Assembly: GCA_031283145.1 (NCBI GenBank)
Contig: JAITCJ010000029.1
Location: forward strand, 1 to 17,002
Length of the DNA: 17,002 bases
Source of the DNA: Holophagales bacterium
GTDB taxonomy: Bacteria > Acidobacteriota > Holophagae > Holophagales > Holophagaceae
Direction: 5' to 3'
The notes beneath the pieces were generated by a model, which was not told the origin of the DNA, made no database searches, and saw only the letters and a list, made by a program, of their open reading frames with translations. Shown piece by piece: positions 1 to 6,769 of the stretch. The stretch's first letter is position 1, and each line of letters opens with the position of its first letter. Position numbers and translations under genes: made by a program.

Positions 1-599
1 AGCGGACCGCCCAATGAGGCAAAGGTTTTTTGAAACAGGCTGAAAATTGACGGCGCGTCTTCGCCAATACGGGCATTTTTCAAGTCTGCAAAGCGTTTTT
101 CATCATTTTCCGCCAGCGCCCAGCATAGGGCGTGACGCAGCGCGAATCCTCTGATGATTGGGTGTACGGACCTGTCCAGCAAACGGTCTTCCCAACAAAG
201 GCGAGCGATTGAGTCCCATTTCCCATTGCGGACATTGGCCTGTCCAAAGCGCCAGAGCGCCATTTGAGAACCTGAAAGCCGCAAAATTATTTTGTTAAGG
301 ATGCGTTTTGTGGGCATTACCTCTGTGTTCAGAAATTTGATAATTCCCGCCGCCTCTTTTCCTTCAGAGCTATTGGCCGCAAAAGCGGAAACAGGCAAAG
401 ACAAATTGACTGCGCTGTGGAGCCATTGGAGCTTGGCCTGGTCTAATGCTCTTTTGTGAGAAAGCCTTGGTAAATCAATACTGACGCCGTAATCAAATGC
501 ATCCAGAATTTCATATTCCAGTGTTTCTAATGCCGCCGCTTCAGTTTCAGGCGTCTGTATTGCTGGCGGATTGATCAAGGTGGCCGTAATAAATAGCAT
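1..599 (-). CDS. Unrecognised protein, 3' end off the window
   Basis: Reading the minus strand from an ATG at 599 gives an uninterrupted frame of about 199 codons that runs off the left edge, so the C-terminus is missing. The start has a good ribosome binding site (GGAG, 9 nt before the ATG). The product begins MLFITATLINPPAIQTPETE, has no signal peptide or membrane segment, and is mostly hydrophilic and probably helical, with Trp/Leu-rich stretches and a segment reading HPIIRGFALRHALCWAL. I do not recognise the family. It is divergent from pyrF across a 164-bp spacer, so it is probably transcribed separately. The unbroken frame, the ribosome binding site and codon use like that of its neighbours support a real gene. 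The function is unknown. Confidence 0.75.
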   Translation of the reverse strand, partial: MLFITATLINPPAIQTPETEAAALETLEYEILDAFDYGVSIDLPRLSHKRALDQAKLQWLHSAVNLSLPVSAFAANSSEGKEAAGIIKFLNTEVMPTKRILNKIILRLSGSQMALWRFGQANVRNGKWDSIARLCWEDRLLDRSVHPIIRGFALRHALCWALAENDEKRFADLKNARIGEDAPSIFSLFQKTFASLGGP

Positions 600-691
600 T
601 GACGCGCTCCGTGAACACATGGATGGAACAGCTTAATTTTGAGCATACAGTAATTTCATCAAGATGCCTTCATGGAGGCTGCTTTGCCATG

Positions 692-700
692 TGCTACAAT
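692..700 (+). promoter_or_regulatory. Possible extended -10 promoter for pyrF
   Basis: TGCTACAAT matches the extended -10 form (TGnTAnAAT) and lies 63 bp before the pyrF ATG in the divergent spacer. No convincing -35 box is seen at the proper distance, which an extended -10 may not need. It would give a leader of roughly 57 nt carrying the GGGAG ribosome binding site. Confidence 0.3.
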
Positions 701-763
701 GCTTTTTTAAGCTATCCTCCGCCTAATAAAATGCGGCGTTTGGTTTTGTGGGAGCCCGTTTTT

Positions 764-1492
764 ATGCTTGATTTTATGTCTTCAGCAGGTCGTTTAGCCG
801 TGGCGCTTGATGTACCCTCAGCCGCCGAAGCCATTGAACTTGCGGAATGCCTTTCCGGAAAAGTCGGTGTTTTAAAAGTCGGCTTAGAATTGTTCTGCGC
901 GGAAGGCCCGGATATTGTCAGGGAGATTCAAAAATTCGCGCCGGTATTCTTAGACTTAAAACTTCATGACATTCCAACGACAGTGGTACGCGCGTTAAAC
1001 GCCGTTCTTGGGTTAAACCCGCTGTTAGTCAATGTACACGCCCTCGGTGGTCTGAATATGATGAGGAAAGCATCGGAATTAGTAAAAACGCATCGTCAAA
1101 ATGGCGGCAGAACTCATCTGTTAGCCGTAACCATATTGACCAGTATGGACAAATTAGATTTAGAACAACTGAACCTGATGGGCGAACCATCGGAAATGGC
1201 GCTGCGCCTCGCCTGTTTGGCAAAGAGCGCGGGATGCGATGGAGTTGTTTGTTCAGCTCAGGAATCCGCTTCTCTGCGTACAGAATGCGGCGCTGAATTT
1301 CTGCTTCTCACGCCCGGCATACGCCCCAAGGGCGCCGAAACCCAGGATCAAGTCAGGGTTGTTACCCCTATCGAAGCCCTCAAAGCAGGATCAAACTGGA
1401 TTGTTGTTGGCCGCCCCATAACACACGCGCCGGATCCCGCGGCGGCAGCGGCGGCTATTCTTTCAGAAATGGCGGGGGTTGATCCAAGATGA
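764..1492 (+). CDS. pyrF: Orotidine 5'-phosphate decarboxylase
   Basis: Catalyses the last step of UMP synthesis, decarboxylating orotidine 5'-phosphate to UMP in the cytosol. The product is 242 aa, the usual size for the short bacterial form. Visible motifs are ALDVPS at the first barrel strand (D16), LKVGLELF (K38), the catalytic DLKLHDIP with D64, K66 and D69 (the DxKxxD signature), LLTPGIRP, and the phosphate-binding VVGRPITHA near the end. The frame is open back to 599, but family N-termini start near MLDFMSSAGRLAVALDV. The ATG at 764 has GGGAG 9 nt upstream, so it is preferred; ATG 776 is an alternative. The stop overlaps the start of the next gene (ATGA), pointing to translational coupling. 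Confidence 0.96.
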   Translation: MLDFMSSAGRLAVALDVPSAAEAIELAECLSGKVGVLKVGLELFCAEGPDIVREIQKFAPVFLDLKLHDIPTTVVRALNAVLGLNPLLVNVHALGGLNMMRKASELVKTHRQNGGRTHLLAVTILTSMDKLDLEQLNLMGEPSEMALRLACLAKSAGCDGVVCSAQESASLRTECGAEFLLLTPGIRPKGAETQDQVRVVTPIEALKAGSNWIVVGRPITHAPDPAAAAAAILSEMAGVDPR

Positions 1493-2031
1493 ACTCCGTC
1501 ACGCCTTTGATTTTTCGGGCAAGCTCGGCTCAAATAGCTGTCGTCATTACTTTGGTTCTGGGGTGTTTGCTTGTCACAGGGTACGGCATGTCATTGATGT
1601 TTAAAAACTTATCCGAAATTTGGTACCAACTCAAACTGGCTCAAAGTCAAAGCGGCGAATCAACTGTTTTGATTTGGATAAGCCTGATTGCAGGGTGTTT
1701 TGTCATGTTAATCGCGGGTGTTGTTCTTTTGCTGGCTGTACTGGCGCTCGTACTCATTGAGGGGACTCAAGTCCTGGTTGATGAATTTGGAATATCGGTT
1801 GAATGTCCCCTTTTGCCCGGACCGATCGCGCGGATATTCGGAGTGGGCCGCCTCTCATGGAAAAAAGTAACAAAGATTGAACGGCGTAAAATGTACTTTG
1901 TACTGCGCGGTGAAACAGCCCCAAACAAGTCGTCGAGTAAAGAAACGATTAAATTTTTACTGGTTGATAATCTTGAATATTTAATATTCATTATCATGGA
2001 GCGCAGTCCAAACTTGAAGCTAGACATTTAA
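1489..2031 (+). CDS. Two-helix membrane protein, PH-like C-terminus
   Basis: A 180-residue protein whose ATG overlaps the pyrF stop by 4 bp, so it is very likely in the same transcript and translationally coupled. Two strongly hydrophobic segments are visible, at about residues 15-37 (AQIAVVITLVLGCLL region) and 61-92 (a long Val/Leu/Ala stretch). A soluble C-terminal part of about 85 residues follows, alternating short beta-like strands (VLVDEFGISVEC, LSWKKVTKIERRKMYFVLRG). This layout of two helices then a small beta-rich domain with a 'W..V..I' turn resembles bacterial PH-domain membrane proteins. That is a fold-level impression, not a recognised family. No signal peptide beyond the first helix is seen. 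Function unknown; its link to pyrF is probably only positional. Confidence 0.8.
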   Translation: MNSVTPLIFRASSAQIAVVITLVLGCLLVTGYGMSLMFKNLSEIWYQLKLAQSQSGESTVLIWISLIAGCFVMLIAGVVLLLAVLALVLIEGTQVLVDEFGISVECPLLPGPIARIFGVGRLSWKKVTKIERRKMYFVLRGETAPNKSSSKETIKFLLVDNLEYLIFIIMERSPNLKLDI

Positions 2032-2104
2032 AAATTTTTGTTCATTCATACTGGCATTGAGATGGCATTTCAGATATTCTGATAGTTCCAAGTAGGAGTT
2101 GACT

Positions 2105-3025
2105 ATGAGATTACTCAATACCGCAGCCGCCATTGCTCTTGCCGGCGCGGGGCTTATGGCTCAAACGCCAATCCAGAGCTATGTTCAGCAGTTTCATGAC
2201 GTTAAACTGGAACTCGACAACATGATGGCTGCTTTGCAGTACAAAGAGGTTGTTGAAAAAATTAAAGCCATTCTTCCGCCCGTCACTCCGGCTTTTGAAA
2301 AGGATCCTGACAATCCTCAAATTGGGATAAACAGCTATCTTGGGCTTAACGCCATTCAGTCTTTTCATGTATATATGGGCCGCGCTCTGGTTATGTCCGG
2401 CGACATTGAAGGAGCTATTTTAAACTTCAAGGAAGCCGAACAAATCGCTAATCAGAACGCCGTTGATATTGAAGGCGTTTTATCTCCGTTAATAAACGCT
2501 TGGACCGCCACGGTTGAACAAAACACAAAGGACCTGGGGGAAGCGGCTCAAATAAAAAAAGAGATTGAAGCCAAAGCCAAAAAAACCAAAGCAGAAGAAG
2601 AAACATTGGTCTTGATCGAAAAAAATACGGCCGTCTGGGAAGAAAATCTAAAAAGAGCGCCTGCTATTATTGAGCAGCTAAATGGAATGATCAATGGCGC
2701 GAAGGAAGACACAACAAAATTTGGACCCGCTATCGCGGCCATAGCAACCAACCTGGAATCTGAAAACGAATTAATTGTATCTAAGTTCAACGGCAACACA
2801 GCCGCGTATGTCACTTCTGTGGCGGGTACAAAAGAAAACATCGACAGCTTACAAACTCAAGCGGATAAAATTAAATTCCTGAACCGCCTGTTAGTCTTGG
2901 ACCCGCAAAACACAACTGCTCAGAAACAGCTTGATATAGTCCTTGGCAAAGCCGAACCGGAGCCTGAAAAACCCGCTCCCGCAAAAACCACTCGGCCCGC
3001 TCCCAAAAGTCCAGCAAAGAAGTAG
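2105..3025 (+). CDS. Secreted helical repeat protein (TPR-like), first of a pair
   Basis: An exported protein of about 306 aa. The N-terminus is a clear signal peptide (Lys/Arg-poor start, Ala/Leu core, ending AGLMA before QTPIQ). The mature part is almost entirely helical, with a segment resembling a tetratricopeptide unit (AILNFKEAEQIANQNAVD, about residues 100-120), a charged Lys/Glu coiled-coil-like stretch (about 150-175), and RLLVLDPQNTTAQKQLDIVL near the end. The last 25 residues are a Pro/Lys/Ala-rich tail. The start is ATG 2105 with AGGAG 6 nt upstream; an in-frame TTG at 2099 directly abuts that site and is less likely. Its last ~55 residues resemble those of the next gene, so the two are probably tandem paralogues. 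The molecular role is unknown; a periplasmic scaffold or binding protein is possible. Confidence 0.82.
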   Translation: MRLLNTAAAIALAGAGLMAQTPIQSYVQQFHDVKLELDNMMAALQYKEVVEKIKAILPPVTPAFEKDPDNPQIGINSYLGLNAIQSFHVYMGRALVMSGDIEGAILNFKEAEQIANQNAVDIEGVLSPLINAWTATVEQNTKDLGEAAQIKKEIEAKAKKTKAEEETLVLIEKNTAVWEENLKRAPAIIEQLNGMINGAKEDTTKFGPAIAAIATNLESENELIVSKFNGNTAAYVTSVAGTKENIDSLQTQADKIKFLNRLLVLDPQNTTAQKQLDIVLGKAEPEPEKPAPAKTTRPAPKSPAKK

Positions 3026-3031
3026 TCCGAT

Positions 3032-3952
3032 ATGCGCGGTTTTTTAAGCGCTATTATCACAATAGCGATAGCGTTGCTCATCAATATTCCGGCAACCGCG
3101 CAAAGTTTGCTTACTCAGTGGAAAAATGTAAGACCCGCCTGGGAAGCGAGCCTGGATGTCGGCGATGGGCAAAAGGTAAGGCAGGCGGCTGAAGTATTGC
3201 TGAGAAATCCTGATATACAAATCCGTCAGTCAAATTACAACGAGATGCACGCAAAAGTGGCCGTTCTTGGTATTGCCGCAAGGGGCGCGGTTCTTGAGGG
3301 CGATTGGCCTGGAGCCGCGTCGCTGTTAGAGCAAGCCGCAGAAACGGCACAGTTTAACTACGCCGCCACAAGCGAAATTTTATTAGAGCTGCGTAGACAG
3401 CACGAAGCAAAAATTCTTGACTGGAGAGAGCTAATCCAGCCACAGGAAGAACAACTGCGCTGGCTTAAAGACCAGCCTGGGCTTCGCAGTGAACAGATTG
3501 ATCAGCGCGCCCAAATTGAGTCTTTTCTCGCGGAACACAACAACGCAGTCTCAAACAGCGAGCAGTCAATTAAAGACATTGACGAGATATTGTATATTTT
3601 AAAGACAGAACATGAAACATGCGCCAAGTCATTAATTGAATGGAGTGATTTTCTACTGAAGGAACGCACGGATATTCAGGAACTCGGCTCGTCTGAAAAA
3701 TATGTGACCGAAAAACTGGCTCAGGTTCAAGGTGATGGCAACAGATCCAGCTTTGAGCGTATTTCCTATGCCAGACGCCTGTTGAGACTTGACCCTAAAA
3801 ATCAATCGTGTCAACAATTTTTAAACACGCTGCTCGACAGCGTCAAAAAAGTCGAACCTGCCGCAAACCAAAATAAAGCGCCTCAAAATGCCGCGAAAAA
3901 CTCGAATCCAGCTAAATCTGTAAAATCCCCTCCCCCCCAAAAAAATAAATAA
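3032..3952 (+). CDS. Secreted helical protein, probable paralogue of upstream gene
   Basis: A 306-aa exported protein starting 6 nt after the previous stop, so co-transcribed. The signal peptide is MRGFLSAIITIAIALLINIP, followed by ATAQ at the likely cleavage site. The mature part is helical with a charged central region (EEQLRWLKDQPGLRSEQI and following) likely to form coiled coil. The C-terminal RLLRLDPKNQSCQQFLNTLL block matches in pattern RLLVLDPQNTTAQKQLDIVL of the upstream protein, and both end in a low-complexity Pro/Lys/Asn/Ala tail. Overall identity otherwise looks low. The ribosome binding site is weak (AAGAAG overlapping the previous stop), which suggests coupling. Family and function not recognised. 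Confidence 0.8.
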   Translation: MRGFLSAIITIAIALLINIPATAQSLLTQWKNVRPAWEASLDVGDGQKVRQAAEVLLRNPDIQIRQSNYNEMHAKVAVLGIAARGAVLEGDWPGAASLLEQAAETAQFNYAATSEILLELRRQHEAKILDWRELIQPQEEQLRWLKDQPGLRSEQIDQRAQIESFLAEHNNAVSNSEQSIKDIDEILYILKTEHETCAKSLIEWSDFLLKERTDIQELGSSEKYVTEKLAQVQGDGNRSSFERISYARRLLRLDPKNQSCQQFLNTLLDSVKKVEPAANQNKAPQNAAKNSNPAKSVKSPPPQKNK

Positions 3953-3963
3953 ATCGCAAAAGT

Positions 3964-4497
3964 ATGACACATTCCCCGGCGATTTGCCTTGGCGTTGATC
4001 CAGGTTCTCTTGCCTGCGGGTGGGCTGTTGTCTCTCGCTTAGGCTCCAGATTGGAATTACTGGACGCCGGCGTCATACGCAACCCCAGAGGCCAGGAATT
4101 TTATCAAAGAGTTTTACAAATACACCAACGTCTTGGCGAGGCCATAACAAAATACAAACCCCAGTTTGTCGCCGTAGAAAGCCCGTTTGTTGAAAAAAAC
4201 GCCGCTACCGCGCTAAAACTTGGCCAAATAAGAGGCGGGATACTGCTAACCGCCGCCCTGTACGGCCTGCCGGTGGGCGATTACAACCCCATGCAAGTAA
4301 AAAAAGCCGTCAGTGGTTACGGCTGGGCCGTAAAAGAACAAGTTGGCCGAATGGTCATGACACTGCTTAACCTCAAAGAGCCGCTGTCGTCGGACGCCGC
4401 GGACGCCGCCGCTGTCGCCATCGGGCATTTACTTGCCACGAGGAATTCAAGCCACACCATTGGCAAAGAACCTAACACTGTCGCAGCCGCCTTATAA
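3964..4497 (+). CDS. ruvC: Holliday junction endonuclease RuvC
   Basis: Cuts Holliday junctions during recombination and repair, working with the RuvAB branch-migration motor. The product is 177 aa, close to the usual size of about 173. The RNase H-like catalytic acids are all present: D12 in GVDPGS, E72 in VAVESPF, and D144/D147 in SSDAADAAAVAIGH. The KNAATALKLGQIRG helix and YNPMQVKKAVSGYGWAVKEQV are family-typical. The ATG lies 11 nt after the preceding stop with no strong ribosome binding site, so translation may depend on coupling. ruvA and ruvB are not beside it. Its last 26 bp overlap the 3' end of the convergent thioesterase gene. Confidence 0.96.
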   Translation: MTHSPAICLGVDPGSLACGWAVVSRLGSRLELLDAGVIRNPRGQEFYQRVLQIHQRLGEAITKYKPQFVAVESPFVEKNAATALKLGQIRGGILLTAALYGLPVGDYNPMQVKKAVSGYGWAVKEQVGRMVMTLLNLKEPLSSDAADAAAVAIGHLLATRNSSHTIGKEPNTVAAAL

Positions 4498-4861
4498 ACT
4501 CAGCGCTGTTCACCACATAGCGCGTATGTTTGCCCTCGCCGATTCGTCCGGTTTCATCCCACATCTCACCTTTAAACGAAAGGCGTTTGCCTTCCACGGC
4601 AACAACTTCCACCGTACATCGCACTTTCGCGCCTATGGGCGTTGCTTTAAGGTGTTTTACAAATACTTCTGTGCCAACAGTGCCAAAACCATCCGGCAGA
4701 TGTGGGTCAACAACCAAAAGCGCCGTTTGTTCAAAGAGAGCGACCAGGGATGGCGTACTGAATACGTCCAATGCCCCGGAAGCCACAGCGGCGGCTGATT
4801 CACGCGGCTCTGTCACTTTTTCAAACGTGTTGGTTGTGCCGACAGATATGGCAAGCTCCAT
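4472..4861 (-). CDS. Hotdog thioesterase, fluoroacetyl-CoA thioesterase (FlK)-like
   Basis: A 129-aa single hotdog-fold protein. The FlK catalytic triad is visible with the same spacing as in the founding enzyme (T42, E50, H76 there): T36 in FSTPS, E44 in ALFEQTA, H70 in VKHLKATPIG. The core TVGTEVFVKHLKATPIGAKV and the later GEGKHTRYVV are typical of the bacterial 'thioesterase family protein' group. Most such proteins are uncharacterised acyl-CoA thioesterases, so real fluoroacetate specificity should not be assumed. AGGAG lies 5 nt before the ATG. It starts 18 nt after the prmA stop, so the two are likely co-transcribed. Its 3' end overlaps ruvC tail to tail. Confidence 0.88.
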   Translation of the reverse strand: MELAISVGTTNTFEKVTEPRESAAAVASGALDVFSTPSLVALFEQTALLVVDPHLPDGFGTVGTEVFVKHLKATPIGAKVRCTVEVVAVEGKRLSFKGEMWDETGRIGEGKHTRYVVNSAEFIRRLRQC

Positions 4862-4879
4862 AATTACTCCTGTTTGAAA

Positions 4880-5746
4880 TCAATTATACCGTGCCAGAAT
4901 TGCTATCCACCCGCCTTCCTGAGTCGCCTTTATTGGTTTCAGGCCGCTGACAGCAAGGTTCAGAAGTGCCTCGTCCTGTCTATCAGCCAAAATGCCGCTG
5001 ACGATCAAATACCCATTTGTCGCAAGCTTTTGAAGCATCAGCGGCAGAAGTTCCTGAATCGTCTCCAACAGTATATTGGCCAATAATAAGTTGTACTTCC
5101 TGTTTAAACGCGGGTTTTCCAGAGTTCCGATAAAGGGCGAAAAGGGGGTTGCGTGTCTCGCCGCTGCGGAATTCATTTGAATAAATTCCGTCATCGCCGG
5201 TCCGCAATCGGGGTCAATATCAAACGCCGTTATATCATCAGCGCCAAGCAAATGGGCCGCAAAAGCCAAAATTCCGGTGCCGGAGCCAATATCCAGTACA
5301 GGGTCATTCAGCTTTTTCTCAAGGGCTAAATCTTCCAGCAAGCCCATGCAAAGTCGCGTGGTTTCGTGCCCGCCTGTGCCAAAAGCCAAGCCAGGGTTTA
5401 TAACCAGCGGAATACGGCCCGGGGGCGCTGGCTCTTCATTCCATAGGGGCCGGATAAAGAAAACGCGCCCAACATCAAACGCCCCAAACCCTTCGCGGCT
5501 CCTGGCCAGCCAGTCTTCATCGGCAAAGCGCTCCGCGCTTATCACTGAAACTCCATCAAAAACTGACAGTTCCTCCACGTCAGGGGGTGCGGCATTCGGC
5601 GGAAAGTAGGCGTAAAAACTCATGGAGGGATCGGCGTCCCTGTACGTTGCGGACGCGCCGCGCTCAAGGAGCCAGTCAGTGACCGCGTCCTCTTGATCCG
5701 GCGGCATTTTCATCAGCCAACGTGTGTGCAACGGCGCTCCGCTCAT
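4880..5746 (-). CDS. prmA: Ribosomal protein L11 methyltransferase
   Basis: S-adenosylmethionine-dependent enzyme that methylates ribosomal protein L11 in the cytosol. The 288 aa fit the family. The N-terminal L11-recognition domain spans about residues 1-95. The PrmA signature NPGLAFGTGGHETTRLC (about 117-133) is followed by SAM motif I VLDIGSGTGILAFAA (150-164), ITAFDIDPDCG, and the substrate-site block NLLLANILLETI. The family usually has GTGTHPTT, so GTGGHETT is a mild variant. The ATG at 5746 fits the alignment of the first strand (HTRWLMKMPPDQEDAVTDWL) but lacks a strong ribosome binding site and lies 71 bp inside the upstream gene. ATG 5713 or 5707 are possible later starts. Confidence 0.93.
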   Translation of the reverse strand: MSGAPLHTRWLMKMPPDQEDAVTDWLLERGASATYRDADPSMSFYAYFPPNAAPPDVEELSVFDGVSVISAERFADEDWLARSREGFGAFDVGRVFFIRPLWNEEPAPPGRIPLVINPGLAFGTGGHETTRLCMGLLEDLALEKKLNDPVLDIGSGTGILAFAAHLLGADDITAFDIDPDCGPAMTEFIQMNSAAARHATPFSPFIGTLENPRLNRKYNLLLANILLETIQELLPLMLQKLATNGYLIVSGILADRQDEALLNLAVSGLKPIKATQEGGWIAILARYN

Positions 5747-6536
5747 ATGTGACTTCAGTCTTAGAAGTTTTTACACCAACTGGCCTAATTGGGATTACCA
5801 CATCCGATTTTAATGGGGTCCTTTTTTGAGATGCCAGATAAACGAGATTTTTCAAGAAATCAGCATAGCCTGGTTTTATGTAACCTGGTTTTATATAATT
5901 TGGTGAAATATAATCCAGAATAGTTGCTTTGCTGTATTTTGGGATTGACAACAGTGACATATCTTCAGGTTGCAATCCACCCCACCAGTTATTGTTAGGG
6001 CTAAAGTCTAATATTATCTCAATGCTAAATCTTTTGTTAAACGCGTAGCCAATACCTACGCCATAAGTCAGACCCGATGAGCTTTTTGAGCCTTTTTCTC
6101 TGTCTCTTTCATTATACCAGTCCCATAACATATTTTCAAAGCCCACTGTGACAAGGGCAAAAAAGCCGGAGTCATGCTCGGCAAAGCTCCAAATGCCGTC
6201 CACAGCCATGTCCCATTTGTTCAAGTCATGTTTTACATCCACATAGTATTTATCTGTCTTCCGGCCAAAAATTATGTAATCCACACTTCCGCGAATCGCA
6301 AATTTATTAGTCAAAGGCTTTTTCCCGAATACAGACAAGCCAAAGCCCGCAGAGGCAATGTCTGACAAACTTCCGACGGGAATTACATAAGACAATCCAG
6401 CGCCAAATCTCAAGGCGTCTTTGTCTTCTGGGGTTGCCTGCCCTGTGACCGCCGCTTTAGCTTTTAGACGGGTTGTAGGCATCAGGAGCGAGGCGCTGAC
6501 GACAAGCAGGGAGCCGAGTATCTTGAGTTTTCTCAT
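5676..6536 (-). CDS. Outer-membrane beta-barrel-like protein
   Basis: A 286-residue protein with a signal peptide (MRKLKILGSLLVVSASLLMP, then about 10 residues to a probable AKA cleavage site). The mature region alternates short amphipathic strands with Gly/aromatic residues (LRFGAGLSYVIPVGSL, FAIRGSVDYIIFG, SGLTYGVGIGYAFNKRFSIEI), the pattern of an OmpA-like or OprF-like eight-strand barrel. After about residue 185 it becomes odd: a 5-residue tandem repeat (ISPNY-IKPGY-IKPGY), then a basic tail. The last ~24 codons are read out of frame from prmA. It does not end in the usual aromatic C-terminal barrel residue. A 3' frameshift or lost stop is possible. The start has GGGGGAA a few bases before the ATG. 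Confidence 0.72.
   Translation of the reverse strand: MRKLKILGSLLVVSASLLMPTTRLKAKAAVTGQATPEDKDALRFGAGLSYVIPVGSLSDIASAGFGLSVFGKKPLTNKFAIRGSVDYIIFGRKTDKYYVDVKHDLNKWDMAVDGIWSFAEHDSGFFALVTVGFENMLWDWYNERDREKGSKSSSGLTYGVGIGYAFNKRFSIEIILDFSPNNNWWGGLQPEDMSLLSIPKYSKATILDYISPNYIKPGYIKPGYADFLKNLVYLASQKRTPLKSDVVIPIRPVGVKTSKTEVTYERSAVAHTLADENAAGSRGRGH
5869..5913 (-). repeat. Three 15-bp tandem units inside the barrel gene
   Basis: Plus-strand units CCTGGTTTTATGTAA, CCTGGTTTTATATAA and TTTGGTGAAATATAA follow one another exactly. They keep the reading frame and encode the Pro-[Gly/Asn]-Tyr-Ile type pentapeptide repeat of the outer-membrane protein. Copy number could vary by replication slippage. Confidence 0.75.
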
Positions 6537-6591
6537 AGGTTCCCCCGGAGAGAAAAGGGTTATGCCCTGAATTATTATCAGTCAAACTCAT

Positions 6592-6632
6592 TTAGTCAAG
6601 GTGAAACTTTATTTTTCAGGTTGATTGACTAT
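6592..6632. repeat. M3 hairpin repeat, degenerate copy
   Basis: The right arm TTTTTCAGGTTGATTGACTA differs at only two positions from the right arm of the strong hairpin downstream of trpS (TTTTTCAGGTTCGTTGACTA, ending at 11673). The left arm (TAGTCAAGGTGAAA) pairs imperfectly. It lies between two divergent genes, so it is not placed as a simple terminator, and it abuts the M1 element. Confidence 0.6.
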
Positions 6633-6756
6633 ATAGCAATTTTCGCTTTTATTGCTTACACAACGGTAGGCAGAGCACTCTACAAGCAATAAGCGGCCAG
6701 GATTTACAAGTCAATCCCGGCATAGCAATTCAACTACAAAGTGTTGAACTGCTATA
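6632..6756 (+). mobile_element. M1 element, 125 bp, copy A
   Basis: Begins TATAGCAATTTTCGC and ends GTTGAACTGCTATA, with no coding capacity. It shares most of its length with 15781-15906 and, inverted, with 11357-11615. Three stem-loops are visible: ATTGCTT/AAGCAAT; GGATT/AATCC inside a GCC...GGC context; and a terminal hairpin ATAGCAATTCAAC/GTTGAACTGCTAT. TATA at both borders fits a TA target-site duplication, the habit of IS630/Tc1-mariner transposases. Inferred to be a non-autonomous MITE. It fills most of the spacer between the barrel gene and xseA. Confidence 0.8.
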
Positions 6757-6760
6757 TAAT
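6755..6760 (+). promoter_or_regulatory. TATAAT box at the M1/xseA junction
   Basis: A perfect -10 hexamer is formed where the right end of M1 copy A (GCTATA) meets host DNA (TAAT), 9 bp before the xseA ATG. No strong -35 exists at 17 bp; TTCAAC at 6729-6734 is 20 bp away. The predicted transcript start is only about 3 nt before the ATG. Confidence 0.4.
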
Positions 6761-6769
6761 CTGCTTTAT

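Noticed and set aside
599..763. In-frame 5' extension of pyrF by 55 codons
   Set aside because: It has no ribosome binding site, does not resemble the OMP decarboxylase N-terminus, and lies over the start of the divergent gene. The ATG at 764 has GGGAG at a good distance.
4472..4861. Fluoroacetate resistance gene
   Set aside because: The triad spacing equals that of FlK, but the same residues occur in many general thioesterases; nothing nearby relates to organofluorine metabolism.
4433..4877. Two overlapping plus-strand frames of 115-121 codons
   Set aside because: They lie antisense to the thioesterase, which shows the conserved T/E/H triad; the plus frames have no recognisable motif or ribosome binding site.
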